Assembly: GCA_029204225.1 (NCBI GenBank)
Contig: CM055102.1
Location: 42,371,229 to 42,435,228, forward strand
DNA: 64,000 bases
From: Diphasiastrum complanatum
Taxonomy: Eukaryota; Streptophyta; Lycopodiopsida; Lycopodiales; Lycopodiaceae
Direction: 5' to 3'
How positions within the stretch are numbered: the stretch's first letter is position 1; each line of letters starts with the position of its first letter. The notes below the pieces were generated by a model. That model saw nothing but the letters and a program-made list of their open reading frames with translations. It was not told the DNA's origin and did not search any database. Of the stretch, positions 37,447-49,249 are shown piece after piece. The translations under genes were made by a program, and so were the position numbers.

Positions 37447-38822
37447 ACTTGGATAAGGCACAAGCTTCACAAACCTTGTCTTCCTTCCCAATAGACCTTG
37501 GTAGGCCTAAAGCATACTCCTCCTTGATCATAGCCTCCATGGAACCCGAGTTGACATGTCCAAGTCTTTTGTGCCATAAAGTAAAGGTAGATATCTTGCT
37601 ATTCTCGGTCAACATGACAACATTAGTATCCACAAATGCATCCAACTTATAAAGTTTGCCAAGTCTAGTGCCCTTAGCCACTATCTTACCCTTCTTCTTG
37701 ATGAAACATTTATTTGAAGCAAAGTCAACATTGAAACCATTGTCTACCATTTGGCCAACACTTAGTAGATTCTTTGTTATTGTAGGAATGTACAAAACAC
37801 CTTCTATGTTGATCTTTTTGGAAGATCCTAAGCAAAGGGGAATGCTACCAACTCCTTCAATCTTACAAGCTTCATCATTTGCTGTATAGATAGACTTTAT
37901 AGGTCCATCATAAGATAAGAGAGAAGAGAAAAACTCCCTTTTACTAGTCATGTGTGAACTAGCACCCGAGTCAATCCACCAAGGATCTTCTCCTTTGAAG
38001 CTTGTTGAAGAAAATATGGACATCATGAGAGAGTACTCATGTGAACTCTCCTCCTCCTCCTCTTTGCTCATGTTGGCTTGGCTTTGATCTTGCTTCCTCT
38101 TGAAGCATTCCGAGGCATAATGCCCCATCTTGCTACAATAGTAGCAGTTCACCTTTGATTTGTCCTTCTTGACTTTGGTGGTTGATGGAGATGCCTTTGA
38201 GGGTCCTTCTTGATCCTCAAGCTTTGTAGACTTCTTGAATGTTGATCCTTTGCCTTTGGACTTGCCTTTGCCTTTGGTGAAGAGAGCTTGGTCATCTCCA
38301 CCTTGGATGGAAATCCTATCCATCCTCTCTTGCATTTGGCTCCTTCTTGATTCCTCGGCCATGAGTGTGCCTTGGAGTTCTTCAAGTATGGGTAGCTTAC
38401 CCATAATTGCATATTTTCTGAACCAAATTGTCAAATTCAAAGCTTAATCCATTCAATATAAGTTGAACAAGCTCTTCATCCTTGATAGGATCACCTATAA
38501 AGGCTAGCTCTTTGTTCAATTCCTTTACTCTTAGAACAAAAGTATGTGCACTCTCTCCTTTCTTTTGATAGCTTCTATAGATTTGATTCTTCAAAGCTAA
38601 CATTCTAGTTTGGTTCTTGGATTCGTAGACCTTTTGCAAAGTCTCCCAAGCATCTTGAGCTGAAGTGCAATCTCCTACCTCTCTTAAGAGTTCATTTGCA
38701 ACATTCATTTTTATACAATGTAGTGCAACATTGCACCTCTTGATGTATTTGGCTTTTTCTTGGGGATGAATAGGTTCACCCTCCTTACCATTTACAATTT
38801 CCATCAGATCTTGCATGATCAT
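37447..38822 (-). pseudogene. Copia-B gag and protease
   Basis: 38822-38397: UBN2-type Gag (ALHCIKMNVANELLREVGDC, GESAHTFVLRVKELNKELAF). One frameshift near 38410, then 38440-37447: linker, Lys/Gly stretch, zinc knuckle CYYCSKMGHYASEC, protease DSGASSHMTS, VLYIPTITKNLLSVGQMV, and GAG-pre-integrase LWHKRLGHVN. The frame stops at the Copia-C insertion (ACALSKL) and continues at 31890. Gag is similar in design to that of Copia-C but clearly a different family. Confidence 0.88.
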
Positions 38823-39313
38823 GAATGGAACTTAATGAGGATGCAACACAATCTACTATCCAATCACAAGCAAAAAATGATCAAAATTGATGAGAAATTA
38901 TCTAATTTGGTGCATAAGTCAAGCAATGGTTGGACTGAATCTAAATCACTTTAGGAGGTGTCTACTACACCTTAGAACAGCCTTGAAGAGTCCCCAAAAC
39001 TCTGATTTTCCCTCTCCTTGAATGCTAGAAAGCCTCCTCTATGAAATCACCTCCAAAACTCGCTTAGAAATCAATGCTTGGAGCAAGCAAAACTTGCTAT
39101 CTTGGTAATGTGAATTGAATTCAACTTTGCCTCTGGTTTCAGACACCTAAACACCTGCAAATGAAGTCACACAACACCAATCTCCAATGTATTTGACTCA
39201 CTTTGAGTTCTAGAATCAATACTAGACGCTAAGATCCAATCTACACAAGATTTAGATCAAAAATTGTGATCAAATTGAATGAAAACCAAGGATTTAGCTC
39301 ATTTCAGCCTTTA
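38823..39313 (-). other. Copia-B leader
   Basis: About 490 bp between the primer-binding site and the gag start, no coding signal. Confidence 0.7.
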
Positions 39314-39326
39314 GGCTCTGATACCA
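39314..39326 (-). promoter_or_regulatory. Primer-binding site of Copia-B
   Basis: Minus strand TGGTATCAGAGCC, directly adjoining the 5' LTR; initiator-Met tRNA type. Confidence 0.93.
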
Positions 39327-40008
39327 CGTAAAAATTACAGCAAATAAGGATTCTAAAACACTTGAAATGATGAGGGAAACAATAGATTATGATTTCATAA
39401 GATTAGCACAAGTTGAACCATCAAAATCCATCAAAAATCTATGCTTGAACCTCACTAAATGGCCCAAATCCTTGAAGAAGCCTTCACACGTGTGAAAGTA
39501 CGGCCTCCCACAGTCTGAGTACTGTACACCAGGCCTACATTCAATCCTATAATCATTAGTAATCACAATTACTCAAACAATTATGAACATAGAGAGCAAT
39601 TGCACCATTATGAGAGAAAAATCATGAAATTGCTTGATTGATTTTGGTGAGATATCATCGCCTATATATACATGATCCATCACGATTTTGGGCAGGTATG
39701 AGTAGCCCTAAATCTATCCCTAATGCTAATTTTGGTGGATCTTTCATCCCTACCAAGTTAAGGTTGGAATCTTGGAGATCCCTCAACAATGCAAAAATTA
39801 CCAAAAATAGCTCCTATTTTTTCTCCCTTGTATCTAAGCATAATTTGGACTCATTCCAAAGGTTCTAACACTTAGGTCTACTTGAGAACATCCTTATGAA
39901 TGGAATCCTATGCTATTTGGCACGTGTGACAAGCCACATCATGACCATCTAACTATTTACAAGTCATATGACCAAAACTAGTCAAGCTAGAATTGTGAAT
40001 TTTTAACA
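39327..40008 (-). mobile_element. 5' LTR of Copia-B (682 bp)
   Basis: Partner of 28991-29672, same length. The right flank accac (40009-40013) equals the left flank at 28986-28990, so the insertion boundaries are exact. Confidence 0.95.
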
Positions 40009-42039
40009 ACCACCACCATCGGTCACTGACGACCAACCCTCAACTTCAGCGCCATATCCAAATGTGAGAGAAGAGAGAAGACAATACCAGAAAATAAGAC
40101 ACTAGGTACAAAAAGCACAAGAGGAGGAAAAAGAGCAAGAACGAAACATTCCCACAGAACCTCCAGTCGGCGTCGAACGGGAACCGCAAATGGGCTCACC
40201 ACTGCGCACTGATCAGAATGATCGGTTGCACCAACATGAACCACCTTTTCACATGGTGGAACCTGAGGAACCACGCATTGAAAGGCTCACACTCTTGCTG
40301 TCAAGCCACGTTAGTTTACCCCTCGGAGAACTACTGCAGATTGCACCACAAGCGAAAAGTCTTTTAGCTGAATGGGCCAAAGCGGATGAGGAGCCAGTAG
40401 AGCTTGAGCCCATCTATTGTGTGGGCTATGATGAAACAAGTAACGTCCTCCACATCGGAGCAGCATGGGAGAGTGAGAAACACAACATCACTTTGTCAAT
40501 CAAACACAAGAGATACATGCGGTTAAGAAGTTTCGACACTATTTGATGGCCACACTTTTGCTTTTTATACATACCGTCAACCCTTGCTATATCTCATTAA
40601 TAAAACTTGCAACACCGGGAAAATCACCAAATGGCTCCTTTTGTTGTTGGAATTTGATTTTTGGATAGTAGTTTGCAAGGGAAAACAACACTACATGGCA
40701 GATCATGTGTCACGAATCAAGGGAAAGGAGCTTGCAACCCAACTTGACGATGAGCTGGCAGATGCTGTCTTATTTTACGTGGATACAGTACCAGAATGGG
40801 CTGTTGACATTGTTGAATATCTAATGTGGTGCCAACCAGACAAATCACCACCAAAGGCAGAACAATGGAGATTGATCTTGAAGGCTAGACCTTATCAGCT
40901 AATTGCCGGCCAGTTGTACTGAAGAGGTCCAGACGGAATTCTTCGGTGGTGTATTCTTCCTCATGAGACCACCCAGATCATTTCGCTTTCACATGAAGGC
41001 ATGGGTGGAGGTCATTTTGCATCTGACATTACAGTTCGCAAGATCCTAATCAGGATGTTGGTGGCCAACGATTCATAAAGACACGGAGGAATACTTGAAA
41101 AAGTGCGACGTGTGCCAAAGGGCAAGGAGACCAACGAGATTGAACTATGATCTACTGCACCAAGTCTTAGCCCAAGCACCGTTCGAAAAATGGGGATTGG
41201 ATTATATTGGTCCAATTCACCCTGCAGCAAGGAGTTCCCAGGCTCGATACATAATGGTAGCCACAGACTACCTCACCAAATGGGTCGAAGCCAAGGCAGT
41301 AAGAGTAGCTGATGCTAGTGCCAAGTTCCTTTATGAAAATATCATTGTGCACTTCGGGTGCCCGGTGGAACTAGTCAGTGACCGCGGAAGCCATTTCATC
41401 AACGAGACCATCAAGGTCCTATTGGAGGAATTCTTCGTGATCCACAGAACCAATACGCCTTATTATCCTCGTGGTAATGGGCAAGCAGAATCATTCAATA
41501 AGATCCCATGTAGCGTGCTCACGAAAACAGTTGAAGCTAGCAGATCAGATTGGGAACACAAGTTTCATGTTGCACTGTGGGCATTCAGGCCAGCATATAA
41601 AGGGAGCACTGATCAAACACCCTTCTAGGTATATGGTCAAGATGTTGTGATGCCAATAGAGTTTTTAGTTCCTTCATTAAAGATTGCCACCGCGCAACGT
41701 CTTAATGAGTCCAAATCTCTACAGCTACGCCACGAAGCTCTGCATAAACTGTGTGAAACATGCTTACTAGTGGTGCATACACTGGCAGCTGCTGAAAAGG
41801 AAAGACGTAAAGGTTGGCATGATGGCAAATTACAAAAGAAGAATCTTCGTTCAAGAGATCTGGTCCTGATGTATAAAACGAAGGCGATCAAGGAAAAGTT
41901 AAAATTCACAGGCGAAGGTCCTTATAGAATCAAGGAAATTCTTAATCATGGGGCCGTGAACTTAAAACAGCTTGATGGGACGCCCTTCGACACACCCATC
42001 AACGGTAGCCAGTTGCACAAGTACTGGCCACCACAATAA
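40009..42039 (+). pseudogene. Gypsy-1: gag end, RNase H end, integrase
   Basis: Continuation of the gag cut at 28990: 40190-40546 matches the Gag/linker of Gypsy-2 (SLPLGELLQIAPQAKSLLAE, SNVLHIGAAWESEKHNIT). At about 40546-40560 it jumps to RNase H sequence (TYRQPLLYLINKTCNTGKIT, KGKQHYMADHVSRI), so protease and most of RT are deleted. Then come the integrase zinc region (CDVCQRARRPTR), the catalytic core at 41095-41628 (FEKWGLDYIGPI, VSDRGSHFINE, NGQAESFNK), a stop near 41628, and the C-terminal part 41647-42039 (GEGPYRIKEILNHGAVNLKQ, QLHKYWPPQ). Many stops and frameshifts. Confidence 0.85.
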
Positions 42040-43143
42040 GACAGATCTAGATTGGGGGTGGCACGTTACAAAAAGCTAATTTGCTCAGCCATCACCGCTA
42101 GATCTAAGGAGATTAAGCCAAATCAAGCTAAATCCATCAAGATTCAGCCAGATCTGGCAAGATCGAAGAAATCCATCAGAATCCAAAGAGGATCCAGATC
42201 CTGATAGGGTCAAAAAGGAAGCAGATCATCAGATTGACTGAGGGATCTACTACCAAGGATCCATCAGAACTTCCAGAGCACTACCAATAGTCAGTTCAAG
42301 CCTAGATGAAGTTGATTACCAGTTTACAAAAGTTAAAAATCAGAAAATCTTGAGATCTCGTCAAAAAACACTCTGAAGGAGCACTTATTTCATGATTTTT
42401 TGAGATCCCCTGGGAGATAGCTCTTGAAAATTGGACAGTCACCAGATCTGACCTAGATGCATCCATGAAAATCTCTGCAAGAGTTCTTGATGGAGGAATC
42501 ATCATTTTTTAGTGTATGCGAGAGTTCTCAGAAGCAGAATTTTCAGAACCTTCGCGGAGCATCAAGATCAACTTACCAACTCTTGTAAGGTGCCTAAATG
42601 GAATTAGAGCAGTGAAATTAGTCTGCCTACATGGTCTGATCTTGAAAATCCAATCACAAGAACAAGTTGTGCGAGAGATCACTTCCTGCGAGAGTTAAAC
42701 CCTCGCAGACAACCTGAACCCTCGCAAAACCTTCGCATGGCAGTCAAATCACCTTCTGAACTCTTGCAGACTTCCCTGAGGTCTTAGAATTTTGTGAAGA
42801 AGGTGCCTTCCAAAATTTGGGTGGAACTAAACAAGGGAAAGTGAATTTCACCTGATACGCACTCTAAGTTCCGCTATACAAGGGCTGAATTCGAGTCATT
42901 TGTCACCTTTGCTAGCGAAGCTCTACCGAAATTTCCCCTGAAAATACCAAGTTTTTTGTTTTCAACCAAACTTCCTACCAGCTGTCAGCTGCTCATATTA
43001 GACACCGATCTGCACTCTAAACTACAATCATTGTCATCCAACACTCATTATTCTCAGTTTTCTACTGTTTCCACATCTTTTTCCATTTTCCATCGTTTTT
43101 TTTACTTTTTTTACTTTTTCGACCACTAATCATTATTTCTAAC
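42040..43143 (+). other. Gypsy-1 spacer after integrase
   Basis: 1.1 kb without a coding frame. A polypurine-like attgggggtgg lies at 42052-42062 just after the integrase stop. Between 42510 and 42780 forms of TGCGAGAG, CTCGCA and CTTCGC recur several times. Confidence 0.55.
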
Positions 43144-44676
43144 ATGGCCTCCTCATCCTCTGAAGACTCTGGCGCCAAACAGGTGATCCAGCGTGACATC
43201 CCCGAGGCCACGCAGATTTGGCCTCTATCCTCTGACACTCTGATCCAACCATGGCTATAGACAGCCAGCACACTCCTTGAAGCAATGGGTTTTTACACGG
43301 CGCTCTTCCATTCTGAGATTAACATGGGCCTCGCCCTTCACGCTTACGCCACCTGAGACAAGGACAATACTCGTTTCCACTTCCTGTACCAAGGTACCAC
43401 GTACAAGGTCAGGATTAACGCCGACTCGATGATCACCATTGGCATTATGTCCGGTGATCGTCAACCCATCTCCCATCGCCACGTCAAAGTTCTGATCAAA
43501 CCATTGGTCACCCAAACCACACCAGAAATCCCCATCCAGACTAACAATGGTTACCAGATAGAAGCTATCACGGAACCCATCATTCAGACAGCTGCGCATC
43601 TGTTGAATAACGTTCTGGTTATTTCAACATTTTGCAAGGACAGAATCCAATCTACGTTGTTGAGTCAGATAGTGGAATCCTTTCTGGAATTTCCTAGCCC
43701 CTCCGTTGTGCCATACAACTGGCATAGCTTACTTATTCGAGAACTAACAAACTCCATCAAACCCAACAACCGTGAGCAAATCACAGTAGGCCCCCTGTTG
43801 TGTAACTTTGCATGCGCACTTCTCGAGGCAAAAGTGCACAGATTCCAACGCTCATCTCTCCTGTCTACCCTTGTGCCACGTACTAACCTTTACCCACCAT
43901 CTCAAGCATCTACCTTCTCCCAACCTGTAGTCATTAACACAACGGCCAGCAAACAAATGTGTGGTGCTGCCTCTACATCCACATCTCCACCTGTTACCCG
44001 AAGACGTGTCTCCACTATAGCACTAACTACTCCATCAACCACCGCCACTTCTTCTTCCGTGCAACCCCCCACTTCGATTTCTGTTGTCGCTACCTCTCTT
44101 CCTATTCCATCCACATCTGTTTCTGTCTCCATCCTCATTTCTTCTGTTGATACCACTCCTACTTCTCTTCCAGTGTCTGCTGCTCCATCCATCACCATCG
44201 TATCCTCCATTACTCCTGCCACCACCATTGCTCCTCTCACATTCAACCCTTCTGATTTGCAACTGTCCCCCAATACTCTGGCATGGATGCAAGTTATCAA
44301 TTTTTCACCCCCACGCCAGACACTTTCTGCTCCATCCTCACCTTCTTCCATACTCCACACCACCCTTCAGTTCCCCATTGTTCCTCCCATCCTCCCGTTC
44401 GGACAAACCGTCATCACCCATGTTTCCACAGTTGTTTCTCACACCCCACCCGCTTCGCCAAAGGTTCTCGAGGGCAGCCAACCGCTGCCTGATGATGCAT
44501 TTGTACAAATAGTTTTTGTAGCATCACCAGATCGGGCTGACCCTATCGCCCCAGATGGCATCAGGACAAATGAAAACCTGATCGAAGACAATGACGATGG
44601 AATTTCACAAGTCATCGGGGCCGATACAACACAAGCCCCTGCCAGTACCAGTGTACAGTTGCTCTCATGGATCTAA
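43144..44676 (+). pseudogene. Extra ORF downstream of Gypsy-1 integrase, part 1
   Basis: One frame from ATG 43144 (MASSSSEDSGAKQVIQRD) with a TAG at 43258-43260 and a TGA near 43355, then open from 43429 to the TAA at 44674. The start (GFYTALFHSEINMGLALHAY, DSMITIGIMSGDRQPISHRH) loosely recalls plant transposon-associated ORFs found beside Athila/Tat Gypsy elements; I am not certain. The second half is Ser/Thr/Pro-rich and disordered. The function is not known. It is followed at 44709 by part 2 in another frame. Confidence 0.55.
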
Positions 44677-44708
44677 CGACGGCATACCAAACCCTAGGAA
44701 AATAAATC

Positions 44709-46340
44709 ATGGATGCAGTAGCAGCCAAAGCTATTCTGGAAAGCAGGGTACTACAGTTGGCAACGAGTAATACACAGTTGCGAGCAGACCTCACCAAGCT
44801 GCAGCAAGAGTTGATTTTGGCTCAACAACACGAACAAGCAGGGCACCAGGAGATTGCCAAGCTGCAGTAGAAGGAGGAGGGCCTAAACAAATATATTTAA
44901 AGCCTCTCCAAAGAGTTGACTGAGGCCTCCACAAAGGTGCAGGAGCTTCAAGCTGAAGCATCCCAACGGCTTTGCCCCATCCAGGTGCAACTTACACTTT
45001 TGGAAGTAGAGAACACGCGCCTGGGGATGGAGGTTAAAGACTTACAAGACGAGAAGCTCGTCTGATTAGCTCAATCTGCACCGGACACAAGGCCGCTTTC
45101 CCAATCAGAGATGAATCTTCTACGGCGTCAGGTGTAGATTTATAGCCAAACCCTCAACAGCTACCAGGCAGAGTTCAATAAGTATCGGACAAGCGCAACG
45201 CAAGAGCTCACCCAGGCCAAGCAAGCCCTCAAGGCATGCCAGAAATACATGGAAACGAAGGCCCAGCCCACCCCCGTGGTAATTCCACTGCCATCTAATT
45301 TTGACGCTGCACAGGCTAGTACCAGCCAAGATCAGAGCCAACGGGCAGCAGGGGAATTTCAACCAGATCAAGGGTCTGAAGGCCAAGACCAAGGACAGAC
45401 AGATGCGACCGCTGAGACACGAGACCAGAGCCAAGGTGCAACCACCAGCCAGGGCCAAGCAACATCATCCAGAGGGTCACAAATGATATCTGCTAGCCGG
45501 GCCTTCCGAAGACCGAAATCCATGGAGGAGAACATCAATGAATTTTTATCCAAATATCCCCACGAGTCATCAAGAGGCGGCTGACAGATATCATTCTCAG
45601 CTCAGACCATTAAGGAAAAAGAACTACAAGCCTTACCCGCCCTCCAACCACAACCGAAGTGGTGACAACAGTTATTTGAGAGAGACCCTGCGGCCATCAA
45701 GGCTTATGTGATGAGTCCGCAACAGTTACGGGTGAACGTGCATTTTCTGCCATGTCCAAGAAGATTCAAATGGGCGGAATGCGACACTCCTCTGGACCAG
45801 ATCACACTCAACAATTTCAACTGGCCAATCATCAAATCCGAATATGGGTGGACAACGGATGTAGACGCCAGAAGGGCTCTCTCTGCATTCGCCAGTCACT
45901 ACATCAATTGTCCCGATCCCACAGTCCATGCGGCAGTCACTTATGCCCGGGACTTGGAATATTTAATGGGCATTGAAACAAAATGAGATGATTTCCTTCC
46001 CTCCATATTTTTTGATCCAAATAAGGCGCTCACTTCCGACAAAGTCGAAGACCAGCTGCCAGTCGCTCGCGTATATTACCGAGCTGCATTCCTTGGAGAT
46101 CCCTGGACGGAATGATTCCAAGCATGGGTGGATCAGGAATGGCTGACAGGAGTCCACAAGTCCTTCCACACGCCAAAGGAATCGAAGAAACTGGACCGTC
46201 TCAACTTCATGGAAGACGTTACCGGATATCTCATCCACCAGAGGCGGTCCAAGAGAACGCTCTACTAAACCGGCAGAGTGCCGCGGGACCGGCACTACTT
46301 CAAGCCGTGGGTCCTGTTGGGGGTATTCCCAACAAAGTGT
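44709..46340 (+). pseudogene. Extra ORF, part 2 (coiled coil and C-terminal domain)
   Basis: A second frame starts MDAVAAKAILESRVLQLATS and is a predicted coiled coil (LTKLQQELILAQQHEQAGHQ, LTEASTKVQELQAEASQRL), then a Gln/Ser-rich linker (45300-45480), then a folded-looking domain (WPIIKSEYGWTTDVDARRAL, VARVYYRAAFLGDPW, LNFMEDVTGYLIHQRRSK). About nine stops interrupt it, nearly all explicable as C-to-T changes of CAG, CAA or CGA. Probably one protein with part 1 before a frameshift. Not recognised as a known family. Confidence 0.5.
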
Positions 46341-47126
46341 AAATAAATAAAATCCTCCAATAAAATGTGTTGCAAGGGCATGACATCCTGCGTGTATAAG
46401 CCCATGGCCAAATGAACACGCAATTGAAGTTGTAAATAAAATAAACTTGACTTGGGCCTTGTAATTAAAATAAAACTAGAGGCCCAATGTCATTTTTAAA
46501 CTTAGAGATCACTTTTTAGAGTTGGGTCCAAATTGGGACTCACATGAATATTGTGATTTCTAATGTACTTTTTGTGGACCCTTGGATCAAGTTGGGTCCA
46601 AGATAAATGGTTAGTGAATATTAGGCAATAAAATTGAGGGGCAAGGGCCTTCCCCATTTTATAAAAAGGCACCATTTGTACACTATTTGGATGCTTAATG
46701 AGAAGGAAGAAACTCTACCATTTTTGGAAGAAAAACATCTTCATTTGCTATTCACTACTTGCTATTGCTCTTGGTTGTGTTTTCTCTTGCTTTCTATTTC
46801 CATGTTTATTGTTTGCCAATAGTGAATGTTTTTCCATCAGCAAGCATAAGGAGCATTTGAGCTAACCTCCACCTCACTCTCTTGCTCTCTCTTTCTCTTC
46901 TCTTCTCAATCTCTTCTTCTCCATTCCTTCCCTTCAACCAAACTATGATGAATGTTAGTGTAGGGGAGTAGAGTTAAAGAGGAGTAGTATAGTGGTGAGT
47001 AGAGTTAAGGGAGAAAGTAGGAAATTAACTAAAAGTAGCATCTATGCATAGTTAGGCACCTATCTAGTGATCTAACCTTTGTTGACAGGCGGAAGGGCTA
47101 TACTACGAGAGATCTTCGACCCCACA
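46315..47126 (+). mobile_element. Probable LTR (about 812 bp) after the extra ORF
   Basis: Starts TGTTGGGG and ends CCCCACA, an imperfect inverted pair. A TATA-like ttttataaaaagg lies at 46657-46669, followed by a leader-like pyrimidine-rich region (46860-46940). There is no second copy in the window to confirm the edges. It may be the 3' LTR of Gypsy-1 or a solo LTR. Confidence 0.45.
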
Positions 47127-47480
47127 CTCTCAGAAGACAGTTCTCCCAAAGCTCTCTTCAACGACGATCCTGTACTATGTACACTCCCTGTACAGCTATG
47201 ATACCAACTTAGAATTTGCTTTGCATAGGAACACAGATCATGCTATACAGTAACACAGACAGAAAACACTCTCCACAGCAAGCTCACATAGCAACTGTAT
47301 TTCACAAAACGAAATTACACTATACATGTAGTTGTTCACTCAAGCAACCCATGCATGACCCAGGTTGTCGTTGGCGGGACGCGTGTCCCGTCGACTTGCC
47401 TCGTGGCGAGGCCAATTGATCCTTATCCACTGATAGGACCCACATTACAGTAGCACAGTGATTCTACTTTAATTCTAACT
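47127..47480 (-). mobile_element. Truncated Copia-A-type 5' end (leader, primer site, LTR)
   Basis: 47127-47203 matches the leader next to the Copia-A primer site, 47204-47216 is a mutated primer site (tggtatcatagct on the minus strand), and 47217-47480 matches the LTR at 27853-28127. Nothing of gag or pol remains. To its left the sequence changes abruptly to the LTR ending at 47126. Confidence 0.75.
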
Positions 47481-47483
47481 TAA

Positions 47484-47568
47484 TAATGGCATTTTTGTTA
47501 ATCAACTCAGGTTCACACTCAAATCTGAGACGTTTTATCCGTTCAATGTAATCTTGAACCATTACAGC
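47484..47568 (-). pseudogene. Gypsy gag fragment
   Basis: Minus-strand sequence encoding MVQDYIERIKRL-like and ELINKNAI-like peptides, matching MVRDYIERVKRL in the Gypsy-2 gag (51543). It is joined directly to RT-linker sequence on its right, which is out of normal order, so a deletion or recombination has taken place. Confidence 0.65.
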
Positions 47569-49249
47569 GATAGAACCTTGTAACCTTTGGAATTGCATCA
47601 GGTACTAAAGGTATGGTATGTTCAATCACTGATGTCGGAATACCCTTTAGATCTTGAGAAGTCCATGCAAAGCAATCTTGATACTTAATAAGTAGCATGT
47701 GGAGTGCTTGATACTATTCAGGAGTAAGTTGTGATCCAGCTTATACAATCTTTTCCGGTTCTCCTGGTTCAGCAAGATTCATTGGCTGCATTCTAGTTGG
47801 GCCATCATAAACCTCTTTCGATTCTGGCATGTGTTCTTCAGGTTCACGATGTGCTTTAGGTAACATGATAACTACATCATCCAATGTATAACGTTTAAAA
47901 TGCTCGAGCATATCATGCTAGACTATATCTGTTTGTTCCTTTTCGAAAGGACTTGTCTTGTATCTTCACTTAGCCTTCTAAGCAGGAATTGATCGTGGAG
48001 GTGATGACTTCCGAGACGATGATGTCTTGCTAGAATTCTGACTTGTAGAATCATCCTCGACTTTTCCTTTGCCTTTATCCAGTAAGGGTGGCACATTATT
48101 CAAATCAATCTTTTGAGGAGGATTTTCTCATTTTAGGACCGTATTATAATGTTTCTTAGTTTGTTTCTTCGTCATTGATCCTATGATCTTATCTTCCTTC
48201 AATATAACTGCTTTAGACGGTTTTATTGTTGGTTTATCAGGAACATTACGTACTCCAAATCTGGTCGGATCCATATGATTGAGAATCTGCTCATCCATAA
48301 GTTGTGCATTGTCATCATAAGTCAAGGCATGACTCACAAGTATGAGATCATCTTCAATTGAATCTGGTATAGGTTCCGTTGATATCCATGCTACATTCAA
48401 TACATTCAGTGGAAACGTGATTGGTGTATCCAAAGTTCGATCTAATAGGGAAATCTCGCTCAAATCTGATTGATTATCTTGTTGACACATATATCCTGCA
48501 GTAGAATCAATCGTTGCAAGAGCTTCATTCCAGTTGATAGTATCCGTTTGAGAATCATAATGAACTCTCAAATTTTTCTCTGGACGGTCACAAGTATGAT
48601 CCATTGTTGACATATCGTCATCTTCTTTTTGAGCCACTGGTTTGATAGTCCAAGTTGTAGGATCAACTTTAACTGCATGTTCACGATTTTCAAAAGTGAT
48701 TTTTTCGGTACCCCAGTTATGAATTACTTGCGCAACTCGTAACCATGGACGTCCCAATAGAACTCGGTAGACATTTGGCACTTCTTGTAAGTCCATTACT
48801 ACAAAAGTAATGACAAACTGTACTCCCACAATTCTGACAGGTATATCTTCAACCATTTCTCTCGGATGAACTGTCGTTTGATCAGCTAGCTTAATGAAAA
48901 AAGTAACAGGCTTGATCTTTGTAAGGCCCCATTTTGCACATAGCTTTGTAGAAATCAGGTTAACTCCTGAATCGCCATCTATCACAGCTACTTCCTTAGG
49001 AAATTGTCTATGTTGTATTGGCTGAGTGATATTCTTTTGTTCACTTTTTCAAGCGGCTCCAACATGGAGTACTTCATTAGATTCTTCAAATCCACCACAA
49101 AAAAGTGGCTTCTGATGGACTTCTAGTTCTTCTTGAGCTAACTTTTGCGCTAAGACTTCTTTTGCTTTTGTGTTGTAAAGCTGACTTGGGTGCACCCAGC
49201 GTGTCCTGTAAGACCCTAAGGGGTGACACTCTCTAAGGTCCCAGAGCAA
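47569..49249 (-). pseudogene. Gypsy-2 protease and start of RT
   Basis: 49249-49049: linker (EVLHVGAA, as in Gypsy-1). 48985-48128: retropepsin-like domain with active site GDSGVNLIS, then VVMDLQEVPNVYRVLLGRPW. 48127-47569: linker to RT (DCFAWTSQDLKGIPTSVIEH, YDGPTRMQPMNLAEPGEPE), with stops. RT proper, RNase H and integrase are absent. The architecture places it with Athila/Tat-like Gypsy elements. Confidence 0.8.

Noticed and set aside
43902-44363. 153-codon minus-strand frame
   Set aside because: It is the antisense of the Ser/Thr/Pro-rich part of the extra ORF; composition follows from the repeat-like codons.
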